The position numbers and the translations under genes are program-made. Below, piece by piece: positions 35,370-47,890 of a DNA stretch of 64,000 nt (position 1 is the stretch's first letter; the number at the start of each line of letters is the position of its first letter). Location of the stretch: NCBI GenBank assembly GCA_947179485.1, contig OX359245.1, forward strand, positions 74,387,067-74,451,066. Reading direction: 5' to 3'. The DNA is from Allacma fusca (Eukaryota > Arthropoda > Collembola > Symphypleona > Sminthuridae). The notes under the pieces were generated by a model. That model was not told the origin of the DNA. It did not search any database and was given only the letters and a program-made list of their open reading frames with translations.

Positions 35370-36704
35370 GGTGCTCAAGAAATTAGACACTTTGCTCTAA
35401 TCTCATTAGCACATTTCCTAAACCTACTATAACGATATTATGTTGTGTACTGATTGTGAGTTCTTCCTTCGAAATTGCGGTTTTTAATGGATAAACATAT
35501 TGAGACCGGCATTGTTCTGTGATTATTTACGAGATAGAAATGTACAAGGAGCGGTGTGATTATATTGAACTTATACGAGGGAAGGGATGAGCAATGCATC
35601 AATTCTAATAATTAACATTACATTATGAAATTTACTCCATCGTCTTGAAAATAGTTAATTTGTGATATCACTTTTCGCTCGTTTATTATTTTGTATACAT
35701 ACAATGTACATACGATTGTCAATAAGAATGAAGATCCTACACTCAAAAACTGCATTGAGTCAAAGGAAACCTTAAAAAAATCTTCTACCAATGGTCTGAT
35801 TCTCGACCCGGTCAGCCAACGGGTTAAATTTCATCATTTGGCCCGACCTATTTCGTCTACCGTACATTTAATATAACCCGGACCCGCTGAAAACCCAAAA
35901 CTTAAATTTCTTTAAGAACCATTTTTTTACCACCGTTTTTTCAAAATCAAGTCTCACAAACTCACAATCAGGCTTGCTCTTTTTTGTTTTTCTTTTCGTT
36001 TATAATTTTTTTTATTCAATTTTAAAATCGTTCTACAGTAGTGGGAGAATATAACAGGAACCTATCTATATTATGAAGTTACTGAAATATATTAAAATCT
36101 ACAATTTCTTATTCGCCCTACCATCAAGGACAACATTTCCTTACACCTGATAATATTACAAGCATGACCATAAATTATAATTTTTTACAAGTACATCTAT
36201 ATATGTAGTCACAATTAAGATTTTCTCACATCGAAAAAATAACTTCATACACAATAATTTCATGGATCTAAATAAATTATAATAGTTTTCTAGTACTAAT
36301 TTGCACAATTAAATGATTTATCAAAATTAAGCCAAACTACATAAATAGTGTTTCATGTTGTGGACTGAGAGTTGGAAATTTCTACATTATTGACATAATG
36401 AAAACACCCACATTCTTGTGAATTGCACTTACTGATCTAGTTAATTTGTTAATAACTTCCAAGGCAATTACATTTAAATTATGTAACACTAGGACGTGAA
36501 CCTCCTGCATTTTGCCTGGTTTGGCTTACATAATTTGAATGTGGTAGGATATATAAAAACAATAGCATGTCTGTTGTCTGTATAAATATGGTATGTACTA
36601 TATGGATTGAGCGTGGTTTCTCGTATTTGTGACGTCTGAACATTAGTCGTTGTGGTTAAAATAATGTAATTTAGCTTTATACTTCTATTTACTATTCTTT
36701 ATAT
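35370..36704. other. No gene seen
   Basis: 35800-35900 carries CCCGACC / GACCCGCTGAAAACCC words, also present near 46215-46260 and 47150-47235, indicating another dispersed word-repeat family. The remainder is A+T-rich. Confidence 0.4.
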
Positions 36705-36712
36705 TCAGTGTG

Positions 36713-38768
36713 CAGGGATGTCAATTTCCAAATTTGTGATTACAATTAACGATTAACGATTACTTCGAAAACAAAATGAATTAATAATTACAATTAATGA
36801 TTAATGGGCTTATAACTACTAATTAATAATTACGATTAACGATTACTTTAAAAATATTATTCACTGATGATTACAATTAACGAATACTTTAGAAATAATT
36901 TTCACTGATGATTACAATTAACGAATACTTTAGAAATAATTTTCACTGATGATTACAATTAACGATTACTTTAGAAATAATTTTCACTGATGATTACAAT
37001 TAACGATTACTTTAGAAATAATTTTCACTGATGATTACAATTCACGATTACTTTAGAAATAATTTTCAATGATGATTACAATTAACGATTACTTTAGAAA
37101 TAATTTTCACTGATGATTACAATTAACGATTACTTTAGAAATAATTTTCACTGATGATTACAATTAACGATTACTTTAGAAATAATTTTCATTGATGATT
37201 ACAATTAACGATTAACGATTATTTTTGAAAATAAATTAATTGAGGATTGCAATTAACGATTATTTTGAAAATTAATTGAGGATTGCCATTAAAGATTATC
37301 TTTTAACAAAAGATTTAATTGAGGATTGCCATTAAAGATTATCTTTTAACAAAATATTTAATTGGGTATTGCAATTAACGATTATTTTGAAAATTAATTG
37401 AGGATTGCCATTAAAGATTATCTTTTAACAAAATATTTAATTGTCGATTGCAATTATTAATGTTTATTTTTTTAAGCATTTAATTGCCTATTACATTATT
37501 TATTATAACTAATGATAAGCAAAATGACCGTTCAGAACAGGCAGACGTCACATATGTTTTACATATGATATAGATTATATTTTGGTAGTCTTAAAATAAA
37601 TCTTAGCTTCAATTTGTGAGACTTATTGTGATTAAACAAAATAAGAAATATCAGATCATTGCTACAACCTTGTAGTAAGTAGTAACTGCATATGATACAA
37701 CAACAAAAATAGTTATTTTATATGGTTACCAGTATCTTTTTGAAGTAAATAATTTTTTACTAGTTTATAATGCGCAAGGTTTTGGGCTTGATGTGTCTAA
37801 CATCATCAGGCGAGACAAATTGTTGAAAAACTGTCTCATTTCGAATTACATATTATATATTAAGATTAATTAAGACTACTTTATGAAAAAAAGTGATTGA
37901 TGATTGCGATTACAAAATACTCGCTGCAAAAATATCAGTTACGATTACAATTACAAATTAATTTTTACTGAAGTTAGGTTAGGTTACAATTACAGTAGTT
38001 TTTACTAAAGTTTCAGTTACGATTACAATTATTACACATTACTTCTTGTTAAATCTACACTTCCGATTACAAATTACTTATTGTTAAATCTACACTTCCG
38101 ATTACAAATTACTTATTGTTAAATCCACACTTCCGATTACAAATTACTTATTGTTAAATCCACACTTCCGATTATAAATTACTTCTTGCTAAATTTTGAA
38201 TTTCATTTACAATTTACGATTAATCATTTATAATTTAATAATTGATGATTATAATTGATTTTTGAAAACGGTAAATTGATGATTACAATTGATGATTGAT
38301 TTTTGAAAACGGTAAATTGATGATTACAATTGATGATTGATTTTTGAAAACGGTAAATTGATGATTACAATTGATGATTGATTTTTGAAAACGGTAAATT
38401 GATGATTACAATTGATGATTGATTTTTGAAAACGGTAATTGATGATTACAATTGATGATTGATTTTTGAAAACGGTAATTTGATGATTACAATTGATAAT
38501 TGATTTTTGAAAACGGTTAGTTGATGATTACAATTGATGATTGATTTTTGAAAAGGGTTAATTGATGACTACAATTGATGATTAATTTTTGAAAACGGTT
38601 AATTGATGACTACAATTGATGATTAATTTTTGAAAACGGTTAATTGATGATTACAATTAATGATTATTTCAAAAAATCCAAGCTTACTAAATTAACGATT
38701 GATGATTAATAATTAGTAATCATTAATCGTTAATCATTAATCGTGATTATTAATCGTTGACATCCCTG
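36713..38768. mobile_element. hAT-type element built of 41-bp tandem repeats
   Basis: Terminal inverted repeats CAGGGATGTCAA / TTGACATCCCTG (36713-36724, 38757-38768) are flanked by an exact 8-bp duplication TCAGTGTG (36705-36712, 38769-38776). The interior has a left array with unit GATGATTACAATTAACGATT plus ACTTTAGAAATAATTTTCACT and a right array with unit GATGATTACAATTGATGATT plus GATTTTTGAAAACGGTAAATT. Both are 41 bp and alike in their first 15 bases. Other TTAATTG / ATTACAA words fill most of the remainder; there is no coding capacity. Confidence 0.92.
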
Positions 38769-38776
38769 TCAGTGTG

Positions 38777-40102
38777 TCAAAGGAGTCAATATAAATCTCG
38801 GGGTACACCCCATATTTAAAACTTACGTTACAGTCATAACCAATATCAAATAATACATACCGCATTACACGAGCAATCCATCAATAAGATCAAATAGCAT
38901 CATAATTATTACGTTGGAAAAACTATGCATGTGTTTATGAATAATAGGATTTACGACATCACGCACACATATTTCATACGGTAGTTTATTCCAGATTTAA
39001 ACGCTTAAATACACAGAATTGTTTGTACAATGTGCACCGAGATTACAATTTGTTTCGATGCTACGAGAGAATTTAATTGTTTGTGACATGGATGGTCTTT
39101 GAGGTATTAAATGCCAGAAAGTTTGGGTTCATTTTACATCCTCTCCTCTTGTGGTGACAGCGGCGGTCTTAAAAATGTAATAATAAAAATGATAAAAATA
39201 ATATCGTAATAGTACAGGAGTTGCCAAAGTAGTTTGGTAAAAACGATCTCGAAAACAAATTCGATTCTCAAATCAGTACTCCTAAGTGAGTTTGTAAATT
39301 CAAAAATAGGTTGCGTAGATACGTTTCAGTGCAATTTAACTATGCATATTTAGCTTTTATATACTGTGCTTGTTTCAAGTATTCAGCTTCTCTTGTAGAC
39401 AAAAGTTTTAGATGATCTGGCAGCTGTCAGTAATCGTTTGTTCGCACTGCAATGTAGAGCTTTTATCTCAGTTCAATGACAGTATTCGAGAACATCTTTT
39501 GTTTTCAAAATCATCAGAAGCTATTACAGCTAATGCACTACTATGTTTAAAACGTTTCTTTTTTAAAATCATAGATGCGCCTAATGTTAAATGAATTCAC
39601 GGAGTCTGGACTACCTTGCCGAAAATTATAGGAAAGTAATCTGCAATCCGTAATCACCTCCTCAGATATTTAAAATTAATGACGCAATCCCTATCCAAAA
39701 ATTTGATTTTTGGGAAGGAATAGAAAACATTCTTTCAAAATTCTTCATTCTTTTTTGTTTTTGTTATTTTTATAATAATAATAATTATAGCACGATGTTT
39801 CAGTGCTAAAATAGTCTCATTTCATTAAACTTCTCGGCATTATAACTGTTGTAAGAATATCTAGAATCGTTATTCTTTACTCATTATTACACATCCTTGA
39901 GTGCTCAAAACAACCCAGAATAAATTCATAACTAAATAGAAAACAATTTGAGCTCATAAAATCCAACAAATGTCAAAATTATAAAATTAAATGCAACTAA
40001 CAAATTTGCATACAGGTATATACATAATTACATTTACATGCTTCTACAACCGGAAGGGGCAAGATTAAATTAACGTCGTCTTCCCTATTTTATCTTTTAA
40101 TA
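38777..40102. other. No gene seen
   Basis: A+T-rich spacer, with no splice-consistent exon recognised before the receptor's 3' end. Confidence 0.4.
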
Positions 40103-41963
40103 CTAAAAAGAAATAAGGATGCCTACAACATTTCTGAAAACAAAGTCCACGAAATTTGGAGTGGATGCCCTCTCAAAAGTATGGAATTGACCAACTTTTA
40201 TTCCTGAATGGGGTAGAGAATTTAACATCTGTTTTGACCACTTGACGTTGTTTCTCAACATCAAGCCCTGAGATTTGCACAGTAATTGACTTTTAATCAA
40301 AGATATTTTCTCCGGAATGCTAAAACTAGGTAATCGTATAATTCAAAGCTGAATTCAGCCCCGGCATAAAATTTGCTAATCCTTGCATTGTATTCTGGCG
40401 GTAAAATTTACACGCGAAGGACAATCCAGCAACAGCGCAGAAAATTGTGCCACATTTTGTAATAATTGCAACGTGGGAGAATGGGATGTTATAGAGCACG
40501 ATGAATGCTTGAATTTTCCTGCAAAACTTTAGATCCTCTCTGGTGCTGAGAATGCTAACCTTCTGGGATTTCCTAAAAATTCAAAAATTCAAGCAACTAT
40601 TACAATAGGAGTGAGACAATTTACATTGGAACTGTCATGCAAAATTAGAGCTTACGATATCGTTACAATCTTCTCATCAAGCATGGTGTTGATATTCAAG
40701 AAGAATGAGAGCTGCATGAATGTCATGAACACTATAGCAGATGTGTACATAAACCACAGGTATACTTCGATTATTATAATGACTGCAAGAGCCAGTGTTC
40801 CCCTGTACTTTACCGGAGTCAGGGAGTACAAGAAAAAATGTTGAGTTGGGTTTAGAATGAAAACTGGAATCATGCCACAGAACACAAGGGTCATCATTAC
40901 CGGAACGAAAATCACAAAAGTCTTCTGAATTGAATATTCCTGCCAATTTGTCTCCCATAATTTAGGACCTGTTTCATACGTAATAAAACATTTGAATACC
41001 TCTAGTACTACAGGCGTAATAACATAATATTTGTAAATAAATTTAAGCCATTTGGGATAAAATTTTCTAAAACACTTCATGTGAGATTTTCTTGTAGAAG
41101 CACTTCTTCTGCATTGATTGACTATAGGTCTAATAAGAAACTGTGTATTAAACCCATGTTTGCGCAATTTTTCAAAAAGCTTTAATTTTTTACGCTCGCC
41201 AGACCTGGTACTCAACAAAAATAATATCACAAGATTATTCTGGTGCTAATATTTCGATTTTGCATTTTATCTGACAAAACGCTAAATAAAAAATCCTTAA
41301 ATTCTCTTCAACAAACTGGCATCAAATTTCAGTTCAAAAGAAGTCTGACAATCAAAATTAGCTAATCATAATAATAATAGAATAATTAAATTTATAGTAA
41401 CTTTAAAAGGCTACAATCAATGAATTTGCTTTAGGTTTTGAAAATTTATGAATGCAACAAAATGTTGTTCTGGTGGGTGAAACGTTATATTTGTATGTAT
41501 AAGTAACTTGCATGTAAGTATGATTACCAACCGTTTTTATTTGAGCTAGAAGTTTTCTAATTGATTGATTCAGGGAATAAAATCTTTGTAGTTTGTATTT
41601 ACCTTGAGAGTGAGTTGGAAAAAGCTCATTGAAAATCACAACTGTTTCGTGGGGTTGTTCCACCATAAGGACCCATAGGAAGATCAAGCAGCTTAGGAGG
41701 GTCGACAGCAGAACACAATGTATGGCGAGTCCATGGATACTGTATTGTTCGGGGAAAATGAGGAATTCCAACAGCCCGAAAAAAAGGAAGCCTAAATGCA
41801 GACAACCTACTAGAAAATGCAATTTCCAATGGAATTTTCTCCATTGATTGGATTGCAATTTAATTTTCCCAGCTTCAACATTCACTTCCAAAGGTAGAAC
41901 ATTCAAAATGGAATAAACCTTCAAAATTGTGATGTTCAAAATCGCTTCTTCTTTTGTTAACAT
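40103..41963 (-). pseudogene. Gustatory-type chemoreceptor, copy 3 (probably disabled)
   Basis: Minus-strand paralogue of the receptors at 23 and 28 kb. Exon 1 is 41963-41603 (ATG, phase 1 as in copy 1). The large second exon runs from about 41240 to 40656 (hydrophobic segments, WQEYSIQKTFVIFVPVMM) and ends in phase 2 as in copy 1. The last exon, 40572-40103, ends with GIKVGQFHTFERASTPN and DFVFRN. In the last exon the frame breaks at about 40329-40324: after ...LNYTIT the frame reads TAG, and one base later it resumes as FSIPEKISLIKSQ. The acceptor of the second exon is also not in phase with exon 1 at any AG I could find. Either a small exon was missed or this copy is a recent pseudogene. 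Confidence 0.7.
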
Positions 41964-43470
41964 TTTTTAAAAAGATTTTAAAGATTCTGATTATTAAAAC
42001 CAATTTCAGAATTTAACAGCTTTACTTGCAGATTCACAACATCCAATTGAAGAATCTTTAACCCATTTTAATGAACTGCAATCATGACAGCATGATGTGA
42101 GTGATTGTTGTTTGGCAGAATGTCACCGTGTAGAATCATCCTTAATGATAGAAGCGCGAATATGGGTTGAGTCTTTAAGAATTGTTAAACCTGCCTTTTA
42201 ACTTCTTCCGGTTTTGCCCGAGTCAGTGGCCTTCCCGAAGTTAAAATATTGTGACCTCGTAAAGTAGACACATATTATTATTTATATCTGGGTTAATTTT
42301 GTAAGCCAGAATAACTACGCGGAAATGGTTTAATTAAAATTTCTGGGTCCGAATTTACGTATACATAACGTAGCTTGGAGTAATTCCTACATAATTATAG
42401 CTTCTCAGAACAAGTTACCCGGTGCTTAGTAATTTGGAACTCTATGTTGTAGTTACTGAACAGTTCTTGCTGACTGACGAAGAAATTGCCTAGGGCGGGA
42501 TCAATTTACAATGTATTTTCATGGTAATTTTAATTTTCACAATAAACTCTAAATTTTATTATTCGTTTATAATTTGCCTTAAGGAAACTCGTTTTAAGGC
42601 CAATACTTTAACGTGCTAAATGAGGTCAACTTATTCTATTTATAATAAACATCTCATAATTGTTTTTAAATATTCGTCACTTCTCAAAACTTCAGAGACA
42701 GGTAAAGAACATCTATATGTTCTGGGGTATCATGCGACAAGAAAGGCTTCTGAATGTGTGTCATGCTTGGCGCTCAGTTTTTAATTAATGAGAATAAATA
42801 AAATGTGAGATTAAAACTTTCGTATCTCTCAAACCTGGACAACAATTTCAGGTTTCGGAATTAAAATTAGTTGTGCTTAAGACACGACCGTGTGTAAGTT
42901 TTTGGCACTCATGACAGACAATACCTCATAATAAGGACAACGCCGATCAAAAAGTTCCTTGCAAACAAATTATTTCCTTTTTTAATGATCTGTACATTTT
43001 CATATAATATTTGTTAAGTTGCAATATAAGATGCACTTGGGATATTAGAAAATGTAAACTTTTACGTCTAAAAGCAAATTAGAATTTCTACAAAATAAAT
43101 AGCAACAAAATCCATTGATTTATTTCCCAGGGTCCTTTTAAACATTTTGGAATTTCCTGATTTAAACAAATTTTTAAACTCCAGACTTGACCAGTTGATG
43201 CTAGTTCTGGAAATGTCTGATGTTGGTTTCCAAAGGCTCAAATGAATTCTCTCACCCCGTTGTTATTCATAATTGAATTGCTCAAGAAATTTATTTATAA
43301 ATACATAATTCAACACATAAATGAATGAAACGTACAATTAATTAAAATGCATACCCATTCATACATTTTGCAATCACAGGATATATATAGGATAATGAAT
43401 ATAGTATATATATATATAATAAATATAGGATATGCAATATATTGAATGTTACTACTAGTATATCATTTGC
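41964..43470. other. No gene seen
   Basis: 5' flank of the minus-strand receptor, then A+T-rich DNA with an (AT)n patch at about 43380-43440. Confidence 0.4.
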
Positions 43471-43510
43471 CTGACGAAGAGTAAAAGCTCGAAACGTCGC
43501 TGCGAATAAA
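43471..43510 (+). other. Hammerhead-like motif, possible Penelope-like element relic
   Basis: CTGACGA, then AGAG-TAAAA-GCTC that can form a short stem, then GAAAC and GTCGC-T-GCGA. This is the order of conserved parts in minimal type I hammerhead ribozymes, which are known in the terminal repeats of Penelope-like retroelements. An AATAAAATA follows. No reverse transcriptase or GIY-YIG coding was found nearby, so this would be an isolated end. Confidence 0.45.
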
Positions 43511-44379
43511 ATATAAGCCTTGTGTTAAAAAGTGAACCTCTACCCTTATTTAATATATTATACATTTTGCTGGCACACGCGAAAGTTAAAACCAATATTA
43601 ATTTCAGCTCTATCAGCAAATAATTCCCGAATAAATTGAAGCACAAAAAATTTAAGGATCAAAGTTAAACTACCAAACGCTATGAATAATTGCCAACCCG
43701 TGTTTACAAGGTTCTTTGGCGAAGTACTTTTACATATAACGCGAGAATTACAAAAGTAATTTTAATTTACATGAAGTAGACCGTAGGTCAGATGAAAACG
43801 ACGGTTTAATTGGTCCATCATATTATTGGCTACACCGTTTACTGTACAGCGTGACTCGATTGAAGTTATACCGGATAGTTTAAAAGCTTAACCTAGAGTT
43901 CGTCTTCGTGTAATGTGTAATACGGATTTGAAATTCAAATTTACGCGCGCTTTAGATGCATCGACGACCATAGCACTGTGCAGCAAGCTATTGCATGAAA
44001 CTATTTACTGCCTGCCCAATTCACATTTGCCTAGCTGAGCCAGCTATTGCTAGCTGTTCAGTGCTCGGTCAGGCTTAAGTTGAAGTCCGAAACGGGAAGA
44101 ACCCCATCAAAAATTTATCAGCACGCCCGAAATAGCTGAAAAAAGTTACCCTCGCCCCATGATCACTCTGGATTGATATGAAATTTTATGCAAGCTCAGG
44201 TACTTCACACAATTTCCCACGGCGGACAATGTTTGGGCTATCGCGGTTTGTGCGGAAATTCGTGCCGAAGTTTTAAATCCTAAGCGTTGCTAAAAGGTTC
44301 ACCTTGGTCAACTTAAATTTACTAATCTTAAACCCCACTAGACATTTTAAAATTCAAAAATCGGTGCACAACCGTAAGA

Positions 44380-44495
44380 CAGGGTTGAATTTATGTAAAT
44401 TTCCATGGAAGATCACTTCTGAAGTCCCTGCTAATTCGTTTCTCACTACAGAGAATCCCTCATCGATTTTAACAATCTCTGTCAATAAAGGTATC
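44380..44495. mobile_element. CAGGGGTCGG-family MITE fragment
   Basis: CAGGGTTGAATTTATG, CATGGAAGATCACTTCTGA and CCCTGCTAATT match the left part of the 16140 and 13961 copies. The right end is missing. Confidence 0.6.
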
Positions 44496-44592
44496 TGACC
44501 TCGGATTGAAAACAAATATTGAATTATTTCGAGCAGCAATTGAAGTAGAGAGAATACTAATTTTAATAACTGATATCACCCGTGGGAACTGA

Positions 44593-44958
44593 TCAGAAGT
44601 GTAGCAACTGCCCTGATAATGAAATCAATAAAGATTGGCGTGGACTCTCTCTCCATTGTATGGAAGCTCTGACTTTGATCCCTATATTTTCAATGGATCG
44701 GACTTGCTTCTTAATTAATGAAGCATCTTTCCCAGACATTCCAACTAACTTTGAACATCCGACTAACTCGTTTTTTAATGTTTTCAAACTTTCAGGGATG
44801 ATGAAGGATTTTCCGAATGTGGCTGTAAAAGTGAAAGCTGTGTAGAAGGCGACACCGAGGAAGAACATGGTCGAACCCGAATGTTCTGAATAAGATTTGA
44901 TAGCGGCAAACAGGTACACTACCGAGGACGAGTTGGCCCAAATCAGGTTTGCAAACAT
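44593..44958 (-). pseudogene. Chemoreceptor last-exon fragment
   Basis: The 121-residue open stretch aligns in spacing with the last receptor exon: an FAN start, a hydrophobic helix, SFIIPESLKTLKNEL matching the SVPSKMQELKEEI position, then ENIGIKVRASIQWRESP in place of the VGSFHLFERMSTPN signature. The C-terminal DF..RN tail is lost and no upstream exons are present. It sits alone inside the foldback structure. Confidence 0.55.
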
Positions 44959-45767
44959 GCTAATGTTGTGTTGTAAGGGATATTAATGAGCTTTTACGGA
45001 TTTTTAGCATTTTTATTTGTTTTGTGAAATTTGAAAATGAAGTTTCCTTATGGGATTTAACATTGGAAAATTTAAGTTGGACAGGGACCCTTTGCTCACG
45101 AATTAAAATTTAAAACTTCTGCGCGATTTCCCGCGAAACCAGGGCGAGATGGCCCAAACTTTTGGTCTCGCTAGGACATTGGGCCAGGTACCTCAGCTAC
45201 CACAAAATTTCATTCCGATCCCGAGTGGGCATGGCGCGAGGGTTACTTGTTAGTACAGGTGAGCCATTTGGGTTAAATAAATTACGATTTGAGCCAAAAC
45301 GCAGTGTGAAATTTTGAAGAATGACTTACAAATGAGGGAAAGAGTAGTAAACATTACATTAGCTCGCTGACGCCGAAGTAGAAAATCGTAATATATTAAA
45401 ATGTGACATTAAATTCCATTAAAATAAAAATGTGATTTTCATTATAACAGACTGTGAGAAAAGTTACAGTGGAAACTACGCTCGTGTAAAAGAGTATACA
45501 TTTCTATGATTGTGCCTCTAATTCACAAAATGTAAAACCACATTTCGAACCCGCCAATGAATTACTTAGTATGTACATACATATGCCGAGTAAATGCTTG
45601 ACTATGGAACGTGTTTTTATCATCGTTAATTTTATTTGTATAAAGCGGAAGCAATCAGTAAATAACAGTTCTCGGATATTCGATTACATAATATTCGGAG
45701 ATGTCTCAAATTTCCGTAAATAAAGTCCTCAAAAATTGGATTGGACTGTCCTGAATAAGAATGAGTG

Positions 45768-46022
45768 GCAGTCAGAAATTAAAACTCGCCAGTACTTATC
45801 TCTTCTTTTTAGCATGACTATTTTATAATTTTCGTGCATTCAATTTTTTACAGAAATTAAAATTAAAATTGTCAATGTTGGAAACAAATGTCTGCTAACT
45901 TTTTGTAGTGTTGCACGTAACCGAGGCACTGATAATACCATACAATTACAATTCGTAGCCAATGGATTCAGGGGAGTTTTGCGAGGCCCCTGAGTCTAAA
46001 TCGTCACTAAGGGGCGAAGCAT
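45768..46022 (+). repeat. Dispersed repeat, forward copy
   Basis: Matches 58825-59185 in reverse orientation: TGGCAGTCA..AAATTAAAACTCGCC, AGTACTTATCTCTTC, AAACAAATGTC, GTAACCGAGGCAC and CACTAAGGGGCGAAGC. It is shorter than the other copy by an internal deletion after the GAGGCAC word. No coding capacity. Confidence 0.7.
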
Positions 46023-46199
46023 CGATGCGAATTTTCGCATCAATAATCCAAATGATTTCAACACCTACATCAGCTGTTACGAAAAACAAAACTAACAGAG
46101 CGACAAAAGATTGTTCGATCCGTCTGGATTTTTGTTTAGTAGCGAGTAAGCTCTTCCATTACTTTTAATAAATACAGTTTGGAACGGAATACACGAGAT

Positions 46200-47270
46200 T
46201 TCACACACGAGAGTCTCCAAAATGTTTTACAACCCAAACCCGCTAAAAACCCGATCTTTAAATGTTTTTAAAACCTAACATTTTAGTAAAAATTGAATCC
46301 GCTGTGAAACCTTTATTTACATATTCTTTTATATTTATATACAGTATCCTTCCCACATCAAGGGTGGGCACATATCCTGTATTTATGCATAAATATACGC
46401 AGTATTTTATGTAGTTTTCTACTAAAACAATGTATGATATATGTATGTATGCTGTGAATAATGTATGTACGAGTATGTATGTATAAAAGGCAGGGAGATT
46501 TAGGTATGTATGTACCGTGTATGTTCAGCGAGCTCCATCTGTATTTTCTTGGCACGGTCTGTGTCTATTGGTGTATTCGCATTTGTTATTTCCTGTTGCA
46601 ATGCAAACGATTTCTAATCGTTTTGACTGAAACCTACGACACTAGAAATTAATATTTTTAAACTTAACTATAATAAACTTTATATAGTTTTTATAAAGGT
46701 TCATAACGTTTAACATACACTTTTTTAGGCACGTGTACATACATATATTTATTACTTAAATTTATTTATATGCTGCATATATGTATGGTTAAATTTCTGG
46801 AGAAATTTATGTATGCAAAATGTATGCTCTTTGTAAACTATAAAATGTATGTATGATTTAGGATAGGAATTGTTTTTGCCCAGCTTTGCATCACATTCAA
46901 TAAACGTGCGCTCACGGAGCAAAACTTCTTATTGGCTCTGAAAATTTTTGAAGATAAACTATCAAGCTTAAGGGATCGTTTCAAATGTTTAATGTGTACG
47001 TATTAAATACAGTAAACGATTATTTAGCTTTAGCATGAATATATGTACATGAAAGAAATGCTTGAACTCTGCGCAAGGTCAAATATGCATGCCACATATC
47101 AAATGCCACAAATTCTATTCTAGTAGAAATATAGGGTCATATTTAATTTCAGACCCGCCCGAAACCCGAACTGAAAAATAAATGCAGACCCAAGCCCGAT
47201 CTTAACCCGGTTTCATTGTTTCAGTGCAGCCCGCACCCGGTCGGAGTTCGACGTAAGTTGGGTCGGAGCG
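46200..47270. other. No gene; ATGT-rich stretch
   Basis: 46380-46860 is rich in ATGTATGT / TATGTATG words without a perfect array. 46215-46260 and 47150-47235 carry ACCCGAAACCCG words. Confidence 0.5.
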
Positions 47271-47286
47271 AAAAACTGCACTCAGC

Positions 47287-47625
47287 CAGGGGTCGGGTTT
47301 TTGTGGGAAGACGGGAAGATTCTTTCCAGGGAAAAAGTCTCCCTGCAGTGATAATCTCAAAGGGAAGGGATTCTATTTTGCGAACAGGAATTTTCAAATT
47401 TGTTGACGCGTTTGAGGGATATTTGTCAGGTAAACAATTATTTTTAGATTATTTGACATTGTTTGACAGGGATTTGACAATTTGAAGGGAAACTATTTGT
47501 TCCAACAGGGATTTTGAAAACCGTTGACCTTTGTTTGAGCAGGGATTTTCGTAATTTTTGAGGACCTCCCAGCAGGGAAATTCAGAAATAATCTTCGAGG
47601 GAGATTTAAAAAAATCCGACCCCTG
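47287..47625. mobile_element. CAGGGGTCGG-family MITE, complete reference copy
   Basis: Starts CAGGGGTCGGGTTTTTGTGG and ends AAAATCCGACCCCTG, with an exact 8-bp target duplication CACTCAGC on both sides (47279-47286, 47626-47633). At 339 bp with hAT-like ends and duplication length, it defines the family whose other copies lie at 2225, 9553, 13961, 16140, 17769 and 44380. Confidence 0.93.
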
Positions 47626-47890
47626 CACTCAGCCTGAGTGCAGCTGAGCAATGAGCGTCAAGGAAAAAATGCTGAAATCAAACTTGCACTTACACAGCAT
47701 GAGTGCGAGTCAACAACACTCTCCTAACCATGAACTAGTGAACTCCCCCCTAAGCCTGCCACAAGTCTCTGCCTAGTCTGTGCCCTGCTGGTTTCAAAGA
47801 TCCCAGTGTAGTGTCGAATGAAGTCAATGGGTTATTATATGACCCCGTTAAATGACAATCATGTCACAATTTACAGACAAATACAAAAGG

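Larger units (their letters stand above)
44144..45246. mobile_element. Foldback structure enclosing a receptor fragment
   Basis: Arms at 44144-44281 and 45107-45246 are imperfect inverted copies (AGTTACCCTCGCCCCATG, ATGAAATTTTATG, GAAGTTTTAAAT on the left; their reverse complements on the right). The 825-bp interior contains a CAGGGGTCGG MITE fragment and a degraded chemoreceptor exon. No target duplication was recognised. Confidence 0.65.
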
